This document shows positions 8,115 through 16,978 of a stretch of 64,000 nucleotides of DNA, piece by piece (the stretch's first letter is position 1; each line of letters starts with the position of its first letter). The DNA lies in contig CAKZOU010000066.1 of the NCBI GenBank assembly GCA_937138255.1, positions 35,860-99,859 of the forward strand. Direction: 5' to 3'. The notes beneath the pieces were generated by a model, which worked only from the letters and a program-made list of their open reading frames with translations, had not been told where the DNA came from and searched no databases. The position numbers were made by a program, and so were the translations under genes. This DNA is from an uncultured Paracoccaceae bacterium (GTDB taxonomy: Bacteria > Pseudomonadota > Alphaproteobacteria > Rhodobacterales > Rhodobacteraceae).

Positions 8115-10451
8115 CTATTCGCCGTAGGGCACCCAGATGTTTTTCACCTCGGTGGCGGCGTCGAGGAAGGCTTTGGCGTCTTCGGCATACCAGTCGCGCG
8201 CGCGGGCGTTGTTGACCCAGGTGCGTTTGAGGTTGCCTGCCGATTTCTTCTCGATCGCGCCGGAGAGGTCGGTCGAGGAGAAGGACCAGACCGCGTCGAT
8301 GTCGAGGTGGCTGGCGAGGGTTGGGGCAAGCTCGGCGTGGGAGCCGGTAAGGATGTTGACCACGCCGCCGGGAACGTCGGAGGTTTCGAGGATCTGATAA
8401 AAATCAGTCGCGGCGAGCGGGAAGGCCTCGGAGGCCACGGCCACGGTGCGGTTGCCCATGGCGATGGCGGGGGCGACTGTGGAGATGAGGCCGAGGAGCG
8501 GGGCCTCGTTGGGGCAGAGGATGCCGATGGTGCCCACTGCTTCCTTCATGGCGAGCGCCACGCCGCGGATCGGCACGCTATGGGCCTGGCCGTCGAATTT
8601 GTCGGCCCAGGCGGCATAGGTGAAGAGGCGGCGGATGGAGGCGTCGACCTCTTTGGCGCCGGTTTTGCCGCCCACCATCTCGTCGATCCGGTGGGCGAAT
8701 TCGCCGGCGCGGGCCGAGAGGTTTTCGGCGATGTAGTAGAGGATTTGCGCCCGCAGGTGGCCAGTGGTTTTGGCCCAGCCTCTGGCCGCATTGGCGGCTT
8801 CGACCGCGTTGCGGAGATCCTTGCGATTGGCGAGGCTCGCGTGGCCCAAGAGGGCGCCGCGCGGGCCATAGACAGGGCGGGAATAGCCGCCGTCGGGGCG
8901 GGCCTGCTTGCCGCCGACATAGAGCTTGGCGGTACGGTCGAGGGGGTCGACTGGGTTGCCTTCGCCGGTGAAGGCGGTGACAGGCCCGAGGGCCTTGGCT
9001 TTGGTTTTCGGGCGGGTATAGGCGGAAAGCCCTTCCCAGCCGCCTTCGCGGCCAAAGCCGCTTTCGCGCACGCCGCCGAATCCGGCGGCCGCATCGAAGA
9101 GGTTGGTGGCGTTGACCCAGACGACCCCGGAGACGAGCTTGGGGGCGATGTCGAGGGCGAGGTTGATGTTCTCCGTCCAGACGGTGGCGGCAAGGCCGTA
9201 GCGGGTGTTGTTGGCGATCTCGACGGCTTCCGAAGGCGTGCGGAAGGTGGTCGAGACGAGGACGGGGCCGAAGATCTCTTCCTGCATCAGGGTCGCGGCG
9301 GGGGAGAGGCCGGTGATGAGCGTGGGCGGGTAGAAACAGCCGCCTTCGGGCAGGGCACCAGGCGCGCGGAAGATCTCGCCCTCGTTGCAGCCATCGACCA
9401 AGCGGGTGATCGCCTCGAGTTGCACCGGATCGACGATGGCGCCCACGTCGATGCATTTGTCGAGCGGGTTGCCGACCCGCAGGGTCGCCATGCGGGCCTT
9501 GAGTTTGCCGAGGAAACGGTCGGCGACGCCCTCCTGCACGAGAAGGCGGGAACCGGCGCAGCAGACTTGGCCCTGATTGAACCAGATCGCATCGACGAGG
9601 CCTTCGACCGCGCTATCGAGGTCGGCGTCGTCGAAGACGATGTAGGGCGACTTGCCGCCCAGTTCGAGCGTCAGGCCCTTGCCCGAGCCAGCGGTGGCCT
9701 CGCGGATGCGGCGGCCGACGCCGGTCGAGCCGGTGAAGGCGATCTTGTCGATATCCTCATGGGCGGTGATCATCTCGCCCACCGCGCCATCGCCGGTGAC
9801 GATGTTGACGACGCCCTTGGGCAGCCCCGCCTGACGGCAGATATCGGCGAAGAGAAGGGCGGTCAGCGAGGTATATTCGGCGGGTTTGAGAACCACCGTA
9901 TTGCCCATGGCAAGCGCGGGCGCGACCTTCCACGCCAGCATCAAAAGCGGGAAATTCCACGGGATGATCTGGCCGCAAACGCCGAGCGCCTCGCGGCCCG
10001 GAAGCTCGGCATCCATCAGCTGGGCCATGCCGGCGTGATAGTAGAAATGGCGCTGGGCGAGGGGGATGTCGATATCGCGGCTCTCGCGGATCGGCTTGCC
10101 GTTGTCGAGGGTTTCGAGCACCGCGAACAGGCGCGAATGCTTTTGCAGAAGGCGGGCAATGGCATAGAGGGCGCGGGCGCGGGCATGGGCATCTTTGGCC
10201 CATTTGGCTTGTGCCTTGCGGGCGGCGCGCACGGCGGCATCCACGTCGGCTTGGGTGGCCTGAGAAATATGCGCCAAGACCTCGCCTGTGGCGGGGTTTT
10301 TCGAGGCGAAGGTCTCGCCGGGGGCGGTGAATTTGCCGTCGATGAAATGGCCGAACCGGTCGCCCATATCGACAAGCCACGCCAGCGCCTCGGCGGCGCT
10401 TTCGGGGGCGGGGCCATAGTCCATCGTGTCGAAAATGTCCTTGACGGTCAT
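8115..10451 (-). CDS. ALDH16-type aldehyde dehydrogenase with two ALDH domains, the second degenerate
   Basis: 778 residues in one uninterrupted frame, about 1.6 times a normal ALDH. The N-terminal domain (about 1-490) is complete: PWNFP (Asn166), FTGSTGVG, Glu263 in LELGG and the nucleophile Cys297 in NQGQVCC. The second domain (about 500-778, starting [15 protein letters not shown]) keeps the ALDH fold pattern but lacks the catalytic Cys and has WSFSST where FTGST is expected. This is the ALDH16 architecture, for which a Loktanella (Rhodobacteraceae) structure is known. It follows deoC by 4 bases, so acetaldehyde from deoxyribose 5-phosphate is the likely substrate, although that is inference. 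Confidence 0.9.
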   Translation of the reverse strand: MTVKDIFDTMDYGPAPESAAEALAWLVDMGDRFGHFIDGKFTAPGETFASKNPATGEVLAHISQATQADVDAAVRAARKAQAKWAKDAHARARALYAIARLLQKHSRLFAVLETLDNGKPIRESRDIDIPLAQRHFYYHAGMAQLMDAELPGREALGVCGQIIPWNFPLLMLAWKVAPALAMGNTVVLKPAEYTSLTALLFADICRQAGLPKGVVNIVTGDGAVGEMITAHEDIDKIAFTGSTGVGRRIREATAGSGKGLTLELGGKSPYIVFDDADLDSAVEGLVDAIWFNQGQVCCAGSRLLVQEGVADRFLGKLKARMATLRVGNPLDKCIDVGAIVDPVQLEAITRLVDGCNEGEIFRAPGALPEGGCFYPPTLITGLSPAATLMQEEIFGPVLVSTTFRTPSEAVEIANNTRYGLAATVWTENINLALDIAPKLVSGVVWVNATNLFDAAAGFGGVRESGFGREGGWEGLSAYTRPKTKAKALGPVTAFTGEGNPVDPLDRTAKLYVGGKQARPDGGYSRPVYGPRGALLGHASLANRKDLRNAVEAANAARGWAKTTGHLRAQILYYIAENLSARAGEFAHRIDEMVGGKTGAKEVDASIRRLFTYAAWADKFDGQAHSVPIRGVALAMKEAVGTIGILCPNEAPLLGLISTVAPAIAMGNRTVAVASEAFPLAATDFYQILETSDVPGGVVNILTGSHAELAPTLASHLDIDAVWSFSSTDLSGAIEKKSAGNLKRTWVNNARARDWYAEDAKAFLDAATEVKNIWVPYGE

Positions 10452-10455
10452 GCGC

Positions 10456-11460
10456 TTATCCCATCGCGTGGCGCCACTGGGCGGAATAGGCGCCGGTGAC
10501 GTAATGTTCGAGTTGCCGTTCGATATCGCCCAGAAGGCTCGAGGCGCCGAAGCGGAAAAGATCGGGCTGGAGCCAGCGGTTGCCGAGCTCGTCTTTCATC
10601 ATCGAGAGATAGACGAGCGAGTCCTTGGCCTTGGAGATTCCACCTGCGGGCTTGTAGCCGATCTTGAAGCCGGTGCGGGTCTCGTAATCGCGGATCGCGC
10701 GGATCATGGTGAGCGAGACGGGCAGGGTCGCGTTGATCGGTTCCTTGCCAGTCGAGGTCTTGATGAAATCGGCCCCGGCCATCATGCAGATGAGGCTCGC
10801 ACGGGCCACGTTGCGCAGGGTGCCCAACTCGCCCGTGGCGAGAATCGCCTTCACATGGGCATCGCCGCAGGCCTCGCGCATCTCGCGCATCTCGTCGTAA
10901 AGCGCCTGCCAGTTCTGTGTCAGGACATGGCGGCGCGAGATGACGATGTCGATCTCCTTGGCGCCGGCGGCGACGCTTTCGCGGATTTCCTGAATGCGCA
11001 GGTGATAGGGCGAGAGGCCGGCCGGAAAGCCTGTCGAGACAGCGGCGACGGGGATATTCGTGCCCTCAAGGGCGCGCAAGGCGGCGGGGACCATGTCGTG
11101 ATAGACGCAGACAGCGCCAACGGTCAGGCCGCTCATGCCAAGTTTGCTCAGAAGTGCGGGGGCAACCGGCTGGCGGGCCTTGGCGCAGAGGCGGTTGACG
11201 CGGCCCTCGGTATCGTCGCCCGACAGGGTGGTCAGGTCGATCAGGCTGATCGCCTTCAAAAGCCACGCGGCTTGATATTCCTTTTTGACCGACCGGCGGC
11301 CCGGGAGGGTCGCGGCGCGGCGTTCGATGGCCGAGGTATTGGCCTGAACCGAGGCGACCCAGTCGAGATCAAGCTCCATGCCCTCGTTGCGGGGCAGGTG
11401 AAGCTGGGGCAAATGCGCCGTCGTGGTGACGGCGGAGGGGCTAATCGCTTTGGTTTCCAA
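10456..11460 (-). CDS. deoC: Deoxyribose-phosphate aldolase, long form, TTG start
   Basis: 334 residues with the Schiff-base lysine in FIKTSTGKEP and the second active-site lysine in YKPAGGI. It cleaves 2-deoxyribose 5-phosphate to glyceraldehyde 3-phosphate and acetaldehyde. It belongs to the longer DERA type rather than the 260-residue E. coli type. No ATG fits: the first conserved block begins near LPRNEGMELDLDW, and a TTG at 11460 has GGAGG at 11466-11470 with 5-nt spacing, so TTG is taken as the start. The ALDH16 gene follows at 4 bases. Upstream lies an AraC-type regulator on the same strand. Together they form a deoxynucleoside-utilisation unit. Confidence 0.9.
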   Translation of the reverse strand: METKAISPSAVTTTAHLPQLHLPRNEGMELDLDWVASVQANTSAIERRAATLPGRRSVKKEYQAAWLLKAISLIDLTTLSGDDTEGRVNRLCAKARQPVAPALLSKLGMSGLTVGAVCVYHDMVPAALRALEGTNIPVAAVSTGFPAGLSPYHLRIQEIRESVAAGAKEIDIVISRRHVLTQNWQALYDEMREMREACGDAHVKAILATGELGTLRNVARASLICMMAGADFIKTSTGKEPINATLPVSLTMIRAIRDYETRTGFKIGYKPAGGISKAKDSLVYLSMMKDELGNRWLQPDLFRFGASSLLGDIERQLEHYVTGAYSAQWRHAMG

Positions 11461-11537
11461 TTCGGCCTCCCGCAGGGTGGGGCTAGCGTTGCATGAGGCA
11501 AGGCTATTGGCAAGGTTTGACCACTTGGTCAAATCAA

Positions 11538-12389
11538 TTATGCGGGCTGGACAAGATTGCGCTGAAACCGCTTGCGGAACTGGTGCGGGGTCTCGCCGTG
11601 ATGAGCGCGGAAGAGCTTGTGAAAGTGGCTCAGATTGGGAATGCCGCAATCCGCCGCGATCTCGGGGAGGGGGTCTTCGGTGCCGCTCAGGCGGCGGGCG
11701 GCGAAATCCATTCGCAGGGCGTTGATGAACTCCGAAGGGCTTTGGCCCAGATAGCGCCGCGCGGTGCGGCTCACATGCGGGTGGGCGCGCCCCGTGAGGC
11801 GCACAAAGCCCGCAGCACCTTGGCGGAAGACGGCAGGATCCTGCGCGGCGAGGCAAGCCTCGGCAAGCCATGCCGGCGGCGTCTCCGAGGGCGCTTGCGG
11901 GAGCACATCCTGAGTCAATTCGGCCAGGAGCGGCAGAAGGAAAGCCTCCGCTTCCAGCGCGGTCCGCGGCGCACGCTCAAGCCTGAGCGCGGCACGGTTG
12001 AGTTCGGCAAATTTGCGAATGTCACGTTTGACGATGACCGGCTCTGAGGCTTCTGACCAGAAGAGCTGCCCTGAGAGTTCGGGATGGCGCAGGCCAAGGC
12101 CCGCGACGATATCGGGGTGAAGCGTGACGCTGACAACCATCGCCTCCTCGCCGACACCTTGCAGGGCATGGGCATGGTCGGGCCGGACAAACAAGAGATC
12201 GCCTTCGGTCAGAGTGATCTTCTTGTCGGCCAAGACCTGGCGGACCTTGCCGTTCTGGACCCAGAGCAACTCCGGAAAATCGTGGTCGTGCAGCGCCTTG
12301 GGGCGGGCGTTGGTAAGGTTGGCGCGGGCAACATGATAGGCGGCGCCGTCTTTCAGGATATCGCGGTGGCACAAGGTGATCTGCAACAT
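11538..12389 (-). CDS. AraC-family transcriptional regulator with N-terminal cupin
   Basis: 283 residues. The N-terminal half is a cupin sensor domain ([28 protein letters not shown]). The C-terminal AraC DNA-binding domain holds two helix-turn-helix motifs, ending with [28 protein letters not shown]. It resembles the ChbR type of sugar-operon regulator. It lies 77 bp upstream of deoC on the same strand, so it is the best candidate to control deoC and the ALDH16 gene in response to deoxyribose or a related sugar. That role is inferred from position only. Confidence 0.85.
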   Translation of the reverse strand: MLQITLCHRDILKDGAAYHVARANLTNARPKALHDHDFPELLWVQNGKVRQVLADKKITLTEGDLLFVRPDHAHALQGVGEEAMVVSVTLHPDIVAGLGLRHPELSGQLFWSEASEPVIVKRDIRKFAELNRAALRLERAPRTALEAEAFLLPLLAELTQDVLPQAPSETPPAWLAEACLAAQDPAVFRQGAAGFVRLTGRAHPHVSRTARRYLGQSPSEFINALRMDFAARRLSGTEDPLPEIAADCGIPNLSHFHKLFRAHHGETPHQFRKRFQRNLVQPA

Positions 12390-12523
12390 GGGTTTCCCCT
12401 AGCATATGGGACCGTGAGGTCGCTTGGCCAACTTGCCGCAGGGCCCGTTTTCAGTCGATGTCGGAGGTGACCTCGTGCGATTTTCGGGCTAGAGGAACAG
12501 AAACGCCCATGCAAGGAGCTGCC

Positions 12524-13213
12524 ATGACATTCGATCGCCGCATCAAGATCGCCCCCTCGATCCTCTCGGCCGATTTCGCCAATTTCGGCGCCGAGATCCG
12601 CGCTATCGAAGCCGAGGGCGCCGATTGGGTCCATGTCGACGTGATGGACGGGCATTTCGTGCCGAACCTGACCTTCGGCCCTCCCGCGGTCAAAGCCTTT
12701 CGCCCGCACGTTTCGACCTTCATGGACGTGCACCTGATGATTGCGCCCGTCGATCCCTATATCGAGGCCTATGCCGAGGCGGGCGCTGACATGATCACCG
12801 CCCATATCGAGGCAGGCCCGCATATCCACCGGACCATTCAGGCGATCAAGGCCACCGGCAAGATGGCGGGGGTTTCGCTCAATCCCGGCACGCCGGCGGA
12901 GAGCATTGAGCACCTTCTCGACCTTGTGGACATGGTTCTGGTGATGAGCGTGAACCCCGGCTTCGGCGGGCAGAAGTTTATCCCCTCGGCCGTGGAAAAG
13001 GTCAGCAAGGTGCGCGAGATGATCGGCGATCGCGAGATCATGATTCAGGTGGATGGCGGGGTGGATCCCGTGACCGTTGGCCCGCTGGTGGCGGCAGGGG
13101 CCGATTGCTTTGTGGCGGGATCGGCGGTGTTCAAGGGCGGATCGGTGTCGAATCCGTCAGTCTATGGGCAGAACATCCGCGCGATCCGCGCCGCCGCGGA
13201 AGCGGCGCGGTAG
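12524..13213 (+). CDS. rpe: Ribulose-phosphate 3-epimerase
   Basis: 229 residues, the standard length. Signature blocks are present: [14 protein letters not shown] at the start, [38 protein letters not shown] and QVDGGV, with the metal-binding His and Asp residues. It interconverts ribulose 5-phosphate and xylulose 5-phosphate in the pentose phosphate pathway. The ATG at 12524 has AAGGAG five to six bases upstream, so the in-frame start at 12458 is rejected. It is divergent from the AraC gene and ends in repeat copy 3. Confidence 0.96.
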   Translation: MTFDRRIKIAPSILSADFANFGAEIRAIEAEGADWVHVDVMDGHFVPNLTFGPPAVKAFRPHVSTFMDVHLMIAPVDPYIEAYAEAGADMITAHIEAGPHIHRTIQAIKATGKMAGVSLNPGTPAESIEHLLDLVDMVLVMSVNPGFGGQKFIPSAVEKVSKVREMIGDREIMIQVDGGVDPVTVGPLVAAGADCFVAGSAVFKGGSVSNPSVYGQNIRAIRAAAEAAR

Positions 13214-13270
13214 GGGGCGCTGCCCCCGCGCCTATCGGCGCTCCCCCGGAGTATTTTAGGCCAAAAGAAG
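13213..13270. repeat. Rhodobacteraceae-type intergenic stem-loop repeat, copy 3
   Basis: It starts in the TAG stop of rpe. GGGGGC-GCT-GCCCCC is followed by a second stem with a different sequence but intact pairing, GCGCC-TATC-GGCGC, then CCCCCGGAGTATTTTAGG and CCAAAAGAAG. It ends four bases before the converging stop at 13275. Confidence 0.76.
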
Positions 13271-13274
13271 CGGA

Positions 13275-14117
13275 TCAGGCTTTCTTGCCGGCGGTCATCG
13301 CCTGAATGCCGGCGATGCCGCTTTCGCCGAGCTTGACGGAGGCGAAGGGGCCGCCGAGGCGGGATTGGGCGAGGTCTTGCGGGTTGGGCTCGATCGCTTT
13401 GGCGAAGAGGGCTTCGGCCCAGTCTTCGGCGTTGTCCTGCGGTTTGTAGCCGAGGAAGCCGACCTTGTGGTTGGAGACCGGTGCGCGGGTGTTGCCGGAG
13501 ACGCCATAGGCGACGGTAAAGCCGGTGACGGGCGTTTCGATCGAGCGCACCACGAGTTGCACCATGTCGCGGTAGCTGAGCCATGTGCCGAGGGCGCGGA
13601 CGTTTTGCGGCTCCGGCGTGCAGGAGAGGATGCGCAGGCAGACGGATTCGATCCCGCGCTTTTCCCAATACATCTTGCCCAAGTCTTCGGCGAAGCATTT
13701 GGCGAGGCCGTAGAAGGTATCGGGGCGGTGCGGCTCGTCGGTGTCGATGCCGCGGTTCGTCTCGCACAGGCCCACGGCGTGGATCGAGGAGGCATAGACG
13801 ACGCGGCGCACGCCGTGGCGGTGGGCCGCTTCCCAGACGTTATAGGCGCCGATGTAGTTGGGGCCGAGGAGGTCCTCGAAGGGCTTTTCATCGACGATGG
13901 CGCCAAAGTGGATCACCATGTCGGCGCCTTTGAGAAGCGGCTCGACAGCGGCGAAATCGGCGATGTCGGCCTGAACATAGGTCTCGTTCGGGGCGAGGCT
14001 TTCGGGGGCCTCGCGGATATCGGTGCTGACAAGCTCGCGGGTCATCTTGGCAAGCGCGGGGCGCAGCTCGTTGCCGAGGTTGCCGCGCGCGCCGGTGAGG
14101 ACGAGTTTGTTGAACAT
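13275..14117 (-). CDS. NAD-dependent epimerase/dehydrogenase, uronate dehydrogenase-like
   Basis: 280 residues of the extended SDR type. The cofactor loop TGARGNLG (8-15), Ser110-Ser111 and the catalytic Tyr136/Lys140 of YGLAK are visible. Length, the start LVLTGARGNLG and the block RILSCTPEPQ fit uronate dehydrogenases (Udh), which oxidise glucuronate or galacturonate to the aldaro-lactone. It begins 12 bases after the FAD oxidoreductase stop, so it is the last gene of the hyuA-hyuB-FAD operon. That context is unusual for a sugar-acid enzyme, so specificity stays open. Confidence 0.75.
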   Translation of the reverse strand: MFNKLVLTGARGNLGNELRPALAKMTRELVSTDIREAPESLAPNETYVQADIADFAAVEPLLKGADMVIHFGAIVDEKPFEDLLGPNYIGAYNVWEAAHRHGVRRVVYASSIHAVGLCETNRGIDTDEPHRPDTFYGLAKCFAEDLGKMYWEKRGIESVCLRILSCTPEPQNVRALGTWLSYRDMVQLVVRSIETPVTGFTVAYGVSGNTRAPVSNHKVGFLGYKPQDNAEDWAEALFAKAIEPNPQDLAQSRLGGPFASVKLGESGIAGIQAMTAGKKA

Positions 14118-14129
14118 CGCTGTTCTCCT

Positions 14130-15326
14130 TCAGATCACGGCCCGCTCGAGAAGCGGGCGATTGGCAAGGATCCGGTCGTAGCCGAGATCCGTGAGGTCAA
14201 GCGTCTGGTAGGCGCCGTGCAGGATCAATTCGCTGATGCCGCGGCCCATCGCCGGCGACTGTTGCAGGCCATGGCCCGAGAATCCATTGCAAAAGAGGAA
14301 GTTCGGAACCTCGGGGTGGGCGCCGATCACGGCGTTCTGGTCGAGCGTGTTATAGGCATAGTGACCGACCCAGTGGTTGATCACCTTCACCTTCTCGAAG
14401 GCAGGCACACGGGTGGCGATGGCCGGCCAGACCTTGGTCTCCCAGATGTGGTGGTCCATCGAGAAATCGTCGAAAGGGGCGGCGGGATCCTCGTCAGGCG
14501 GGCAGCCGCACATATAGTATTTGCCGTCGGTTCGCATATGCACGCCCGAGGGGTCGATGGTCAGCGGCAGGTCTTTGGGCAATGGGTCGGCCGCCTGAAA
14601 GATCCAGGTGAAGCGGCGGCGCGGCTCGACCGGAATGGCAAGGCCCGCCATTTGCGCGGTGAGGTTGGCGCGGGGGCCGGAGGCGTTGACGATTGTGCCT
14701 GCGCCGATGGTCTCGCCCGAGGCGAGCGTTACGGCGGTGACACGGCCGCCCTCGCGGGTGATGCCGGTGACGGTGTTGTGGATGTATTCCACGCCGCGCG
14801 CCTTGGCCTTGCGGCGGAACCAGTCGAAGATCGTGCCGCCGTCGAAGTAGCCTTCGTCGACCGGGTTGTGGCTGCCGCAGAGGATGCCGTCGAGATCGTA
14901 GAAGGGCCACCGGGCGGCGATTTCGTCGGGGGTCAGGATGCGGGTGGCGGCGCCGAGGCGGTTCTGCATGGCGGCGTTGTCGCGCAGGACTTCGGCGAAG
15001 GCGGGGGTATCGGCGAGGTAGAGGTAGCCGAAGGAATGGAGGAGGATATCGGGGGCTGCCTCGTCCTCCATATAGGCTTTGAAATTGTGGACGAACTCGG
15101 CGCCGAAGCGGCTGATGAGGACGTTCACTTCCGAGCCGAACTGTTGGCGGATGCAGGAATTGGTGTGCGAGGTCGAGGCGAACTCGTATTTGGGATCGCG
15201 CTCGACCACGAGGACGCGGCCCTGAAAGGCAGGATTGCGGGTGAGCCAGAAGGCGGCGGAAGAGCCGATCATCGCGCCGCCGATGATGACGACGTCATAG
15301 CTCTTGTGGGCAGGGGTTGGGTTCAC
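14130..15326 (-). CDS. FAD-dependent oxidoreductase, DAO family
   Basis: 398 residues. An N-terminal dinucleotide-binding motif VVIIGGAMIGSSAA (about 12-25), the VVERD end of beta2, STSHTNSCIRQQFG for flavin contact and a C-terminal NGFSGHGLQQSPAMGRG place it with the sarcosine/glycine oxidase-like DAO family. The start is GTG at 15326, which overlaps the hyuB stop as GTGA, so translation is coupled. With hyuA and hyuB before it, it may oxidise an N-substituted amino acid released from a hydantoin-like substrate. That is inference from the operon. Confidence 0.82.
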   Translation of the reverse strand: MNPTPAHKSYDVVIIGGAMIGSSAAFWLTRNPAFQGRVLVVERDPKYEFASTSHTNSCIRQQFGSEVNVLISRFGAEFVHNFKAYMEDEAAPDILLHSFGYLYLADTPAFAEVLRDNAAMQNRLGAATRILTPDEIAARWPFYDLDGILCGSHNPVDEGYFDGGTIFDWFRRKAKARGVEYIHNTVTGITREGGRVTAVTLASGETIGAGTIVNASGPRANLTAQMAGLAIPVEPRRRFTWIFQAADPLPKDLPLTIDPSGVHMRTDGKYYMCGCPPDEDPAAPFDDFSMDHHIWETKVWPAIATRVPAFEKVKVINHWVGHYAYNTLDQNAVIGAHPEVPNFLFCNGFSGHGLQQSPAMGRGISELILHGAYQTLDLTDLGYDRILANRPLLERAVI

Positions 15327-16978
15327 CGCAGCGCCTCCGCAATCTCGGATGGGGTCAGGCCATAGTCGGCCTCTGCCCGTTCCGCCGAGATATAACCGAG
15401 GCGCAGGTCGTTGAGCACGGCTTTTCGATCCCGTTTTTGCGGATCGCCATAGCCGCCACCACCGGGGAAGGCGAGGAGAACGCGGGTGCCTTCCTCGACC
15501 TTGAACTTGCCCTTGCCGCGCCTCTTCTCGCCGGTCGAAAGGCGGACCTCGGTGGCCGCGCCATCTGCCGCGCCGTGGCGGCCGCGGGCGGGGTGATCGA
15601 CGCGGTCGAACATGGCGGAGAAATCAAACTCGTGGCCCGCGCGGGCGCCCACTTCCATATATTGCCCAAGGCCGCCGCGATGCTCGCCCGCGCCGCCGGA
15701 ATCGGGGCGCAGCTCTTTGCGCCAGATGATCACGGGGCCGGCGTGTTCGGTGGCCTCGACCGGCATGGTCATGACGCCCGAGGGGAAGGCAGTGGCATTC
15801 AGGCCGTCAAGGCCGGGCCGTGCGCCCGCGCCACCGGAGTTGAAGGTGAGCACCTCCGAGCGCCGCCCGCCGGGGCGGGTGGGCCGAAGCGAGACCTGAA
15901 AGTTGCACAAGGCGCCCGCGCCTTCGGCGGGGACGGTGGCGGGCAGGATCTGGTCGAGCGCGCCGAAGACGGTATCGGGGATCAGGTGGCCGATTACATG
16001 GCGCAGGGCCACTGGCGCGGGGCGGGTGGCGTTGACGATGGTGCCCTCGGGGGCGGTGATCTCGAAGGGCTCGAGGCTTGCGGAATTGTTCGGGATATCC
16101 GGGGCGATGGCGCATTTGAGGGCATAGCAGGCATAGGCCTTGGTGTAGACCATCGGCACGTTGATGCCCTTGGGGTCCATCCCGCTGGTGCCGGCCCAGT
16201 CGCAGGTGATCCGGCCCTCCTCGACGGTGACTTCGCAGACGAGGTCAATGGGCTTTGCATAGCCATCAATCTGCATTGCGGCTTTCGCGGTGGCGCGGGG
16301 CAGGGCGGCGATGCGCTCGAGCGTGGCGTGGCGCGAGGCGGTGAGGATGAAAGCGCTGATCTCGCCAAGGTCGGGGGTCTCGTATTCCGACAGCATTTCC
16401 GAAAGCCGCCGTTGGCCGATCTCGTTGCAGGCGGCCAGCGCATAGATATCGCCGATGAGCTGGTCGGGCTCGCGGGTGTTGATCCTGAGGAGCCGGACCA
16501 GCGTCATATCCACCTCGCCTTGATCGGCAAAGCGCATGATCGGGATCTGGAAACCCTCTTCGTAAAGCGAATTGCCATCCGCACCGAAACCGCGCCCGCC
16601 GATATCGACGACATGGGCGGTGCAGGCGAAAAAGCCGACCCGCTGGCCTTTGTGGAAGGCGGGGGTCACCACGGTGATATCGTGCAGGTGGCCGGTGCCC
16701 ATCCACGGATCGTTGGTGATATAGACATCGCCCTCGCGCATCGTCTCGACACCGATCTCGCGCATGAAATGCGGCACGGCATCGGCCATGGCGTTGACGT
16801 GGCCGGGGGTTCCGGTGACAGCTTGGGCGAGCATCTTGCCCTCGGCGTCATAGACGCCAGCGGACAGATCGCCCGCCTCGCGCACCGAGGTCGAGAATGC
16901 GGTGCGGACGAGCGCCTGCGCCTGTTCCTCAACAATGGAAATAAGGCGGTTCCACATGATTTGCTTGGCAACGCTCAT
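15323..16978 (-). CDS. hyuB: Hydantoinase B/oxoprolinase family protein
   Basis: 551 residues, the normal length of a separate HyuB subunit. The family core is visible in VYITNDPWMGTGHLHDITV, FACTAHVVDIGG, the block GTSGMDPKGINVP and the Gly-rich end LLAFPGGGGYGDP. HyuA and HyuB together hydrolyse N-methylhydantoin or 5-oxoproline-like rings with ATP. The true start is the ATG at 16978, overlapping the hyuA stop as ATGA. Substrate is not determinable from sequence. Confidence 0.88.
   Translation of the reverse strand: MSVAKQIMWNRLISIVEEQAQALVRTAFSTSVREAGDLSAGVYDAEGKMLAQAVTGTPGHVNAMADAVPHFMREIGVETMREGDVYITNDPWMGTGHLHDITVVTPAFHKGQRVGFFACTAHVVDIGGRGFGADGNSLYEEGFQIPIMRFADQGEVDMTLVRLLRINTREPDQLIGDIYALAACNEIGQRRLSEMLSEYETPDLGEISAFILTASRHATLERIAALPRATAKAAMQIDGYAKPIDLVCEVTVEEGRITCDWAGTSGMDPKGINVPMVYTKAYACYALKCAIAPDIPNNSASLEPFEITAPEGTIVNATRPAPVALRHVIGHLIPDTVFGALDQILPATVPAEGAGALCNFQVSLRPTRPGGRRSEVLTFNSGGAGARPGLDGLNATAFPSGVMTMPVEATEHAGPVIIWRKELRPDSGGAGEHRGGLGQYMEVGARAGHEFDFSAMFDRVDHPARGRHGAADGAATEVRLSTGEKRRGKGKFKVEEGTRVLLAFPGGGGYGDPQKRDRKAVLNDLRLGYISAERAEADYGLTPSEIAEALR

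Noticed and set aside
8115..10451. Two ALDH genes fused by a sequencing error
   Set aside because: The frame is continuous, the second domain is degenerate throughout rather than broken, and the layout matches the known ALDH16 architecture.
8307..10499. 730-codon plus-strand open frame opposite the ALDH16 gene
   Set aside because: Low-complexity Gly/Ala/Arg/Asp translation typical of antisense frames; the minus strand encodes a full ALDH16.
13365..15365. 666-codon plus-strand open frame opposite the epimerase and FAD oxidoreductase genes
   Set aside because: Antisense shadow of two clearly recognised proteins.
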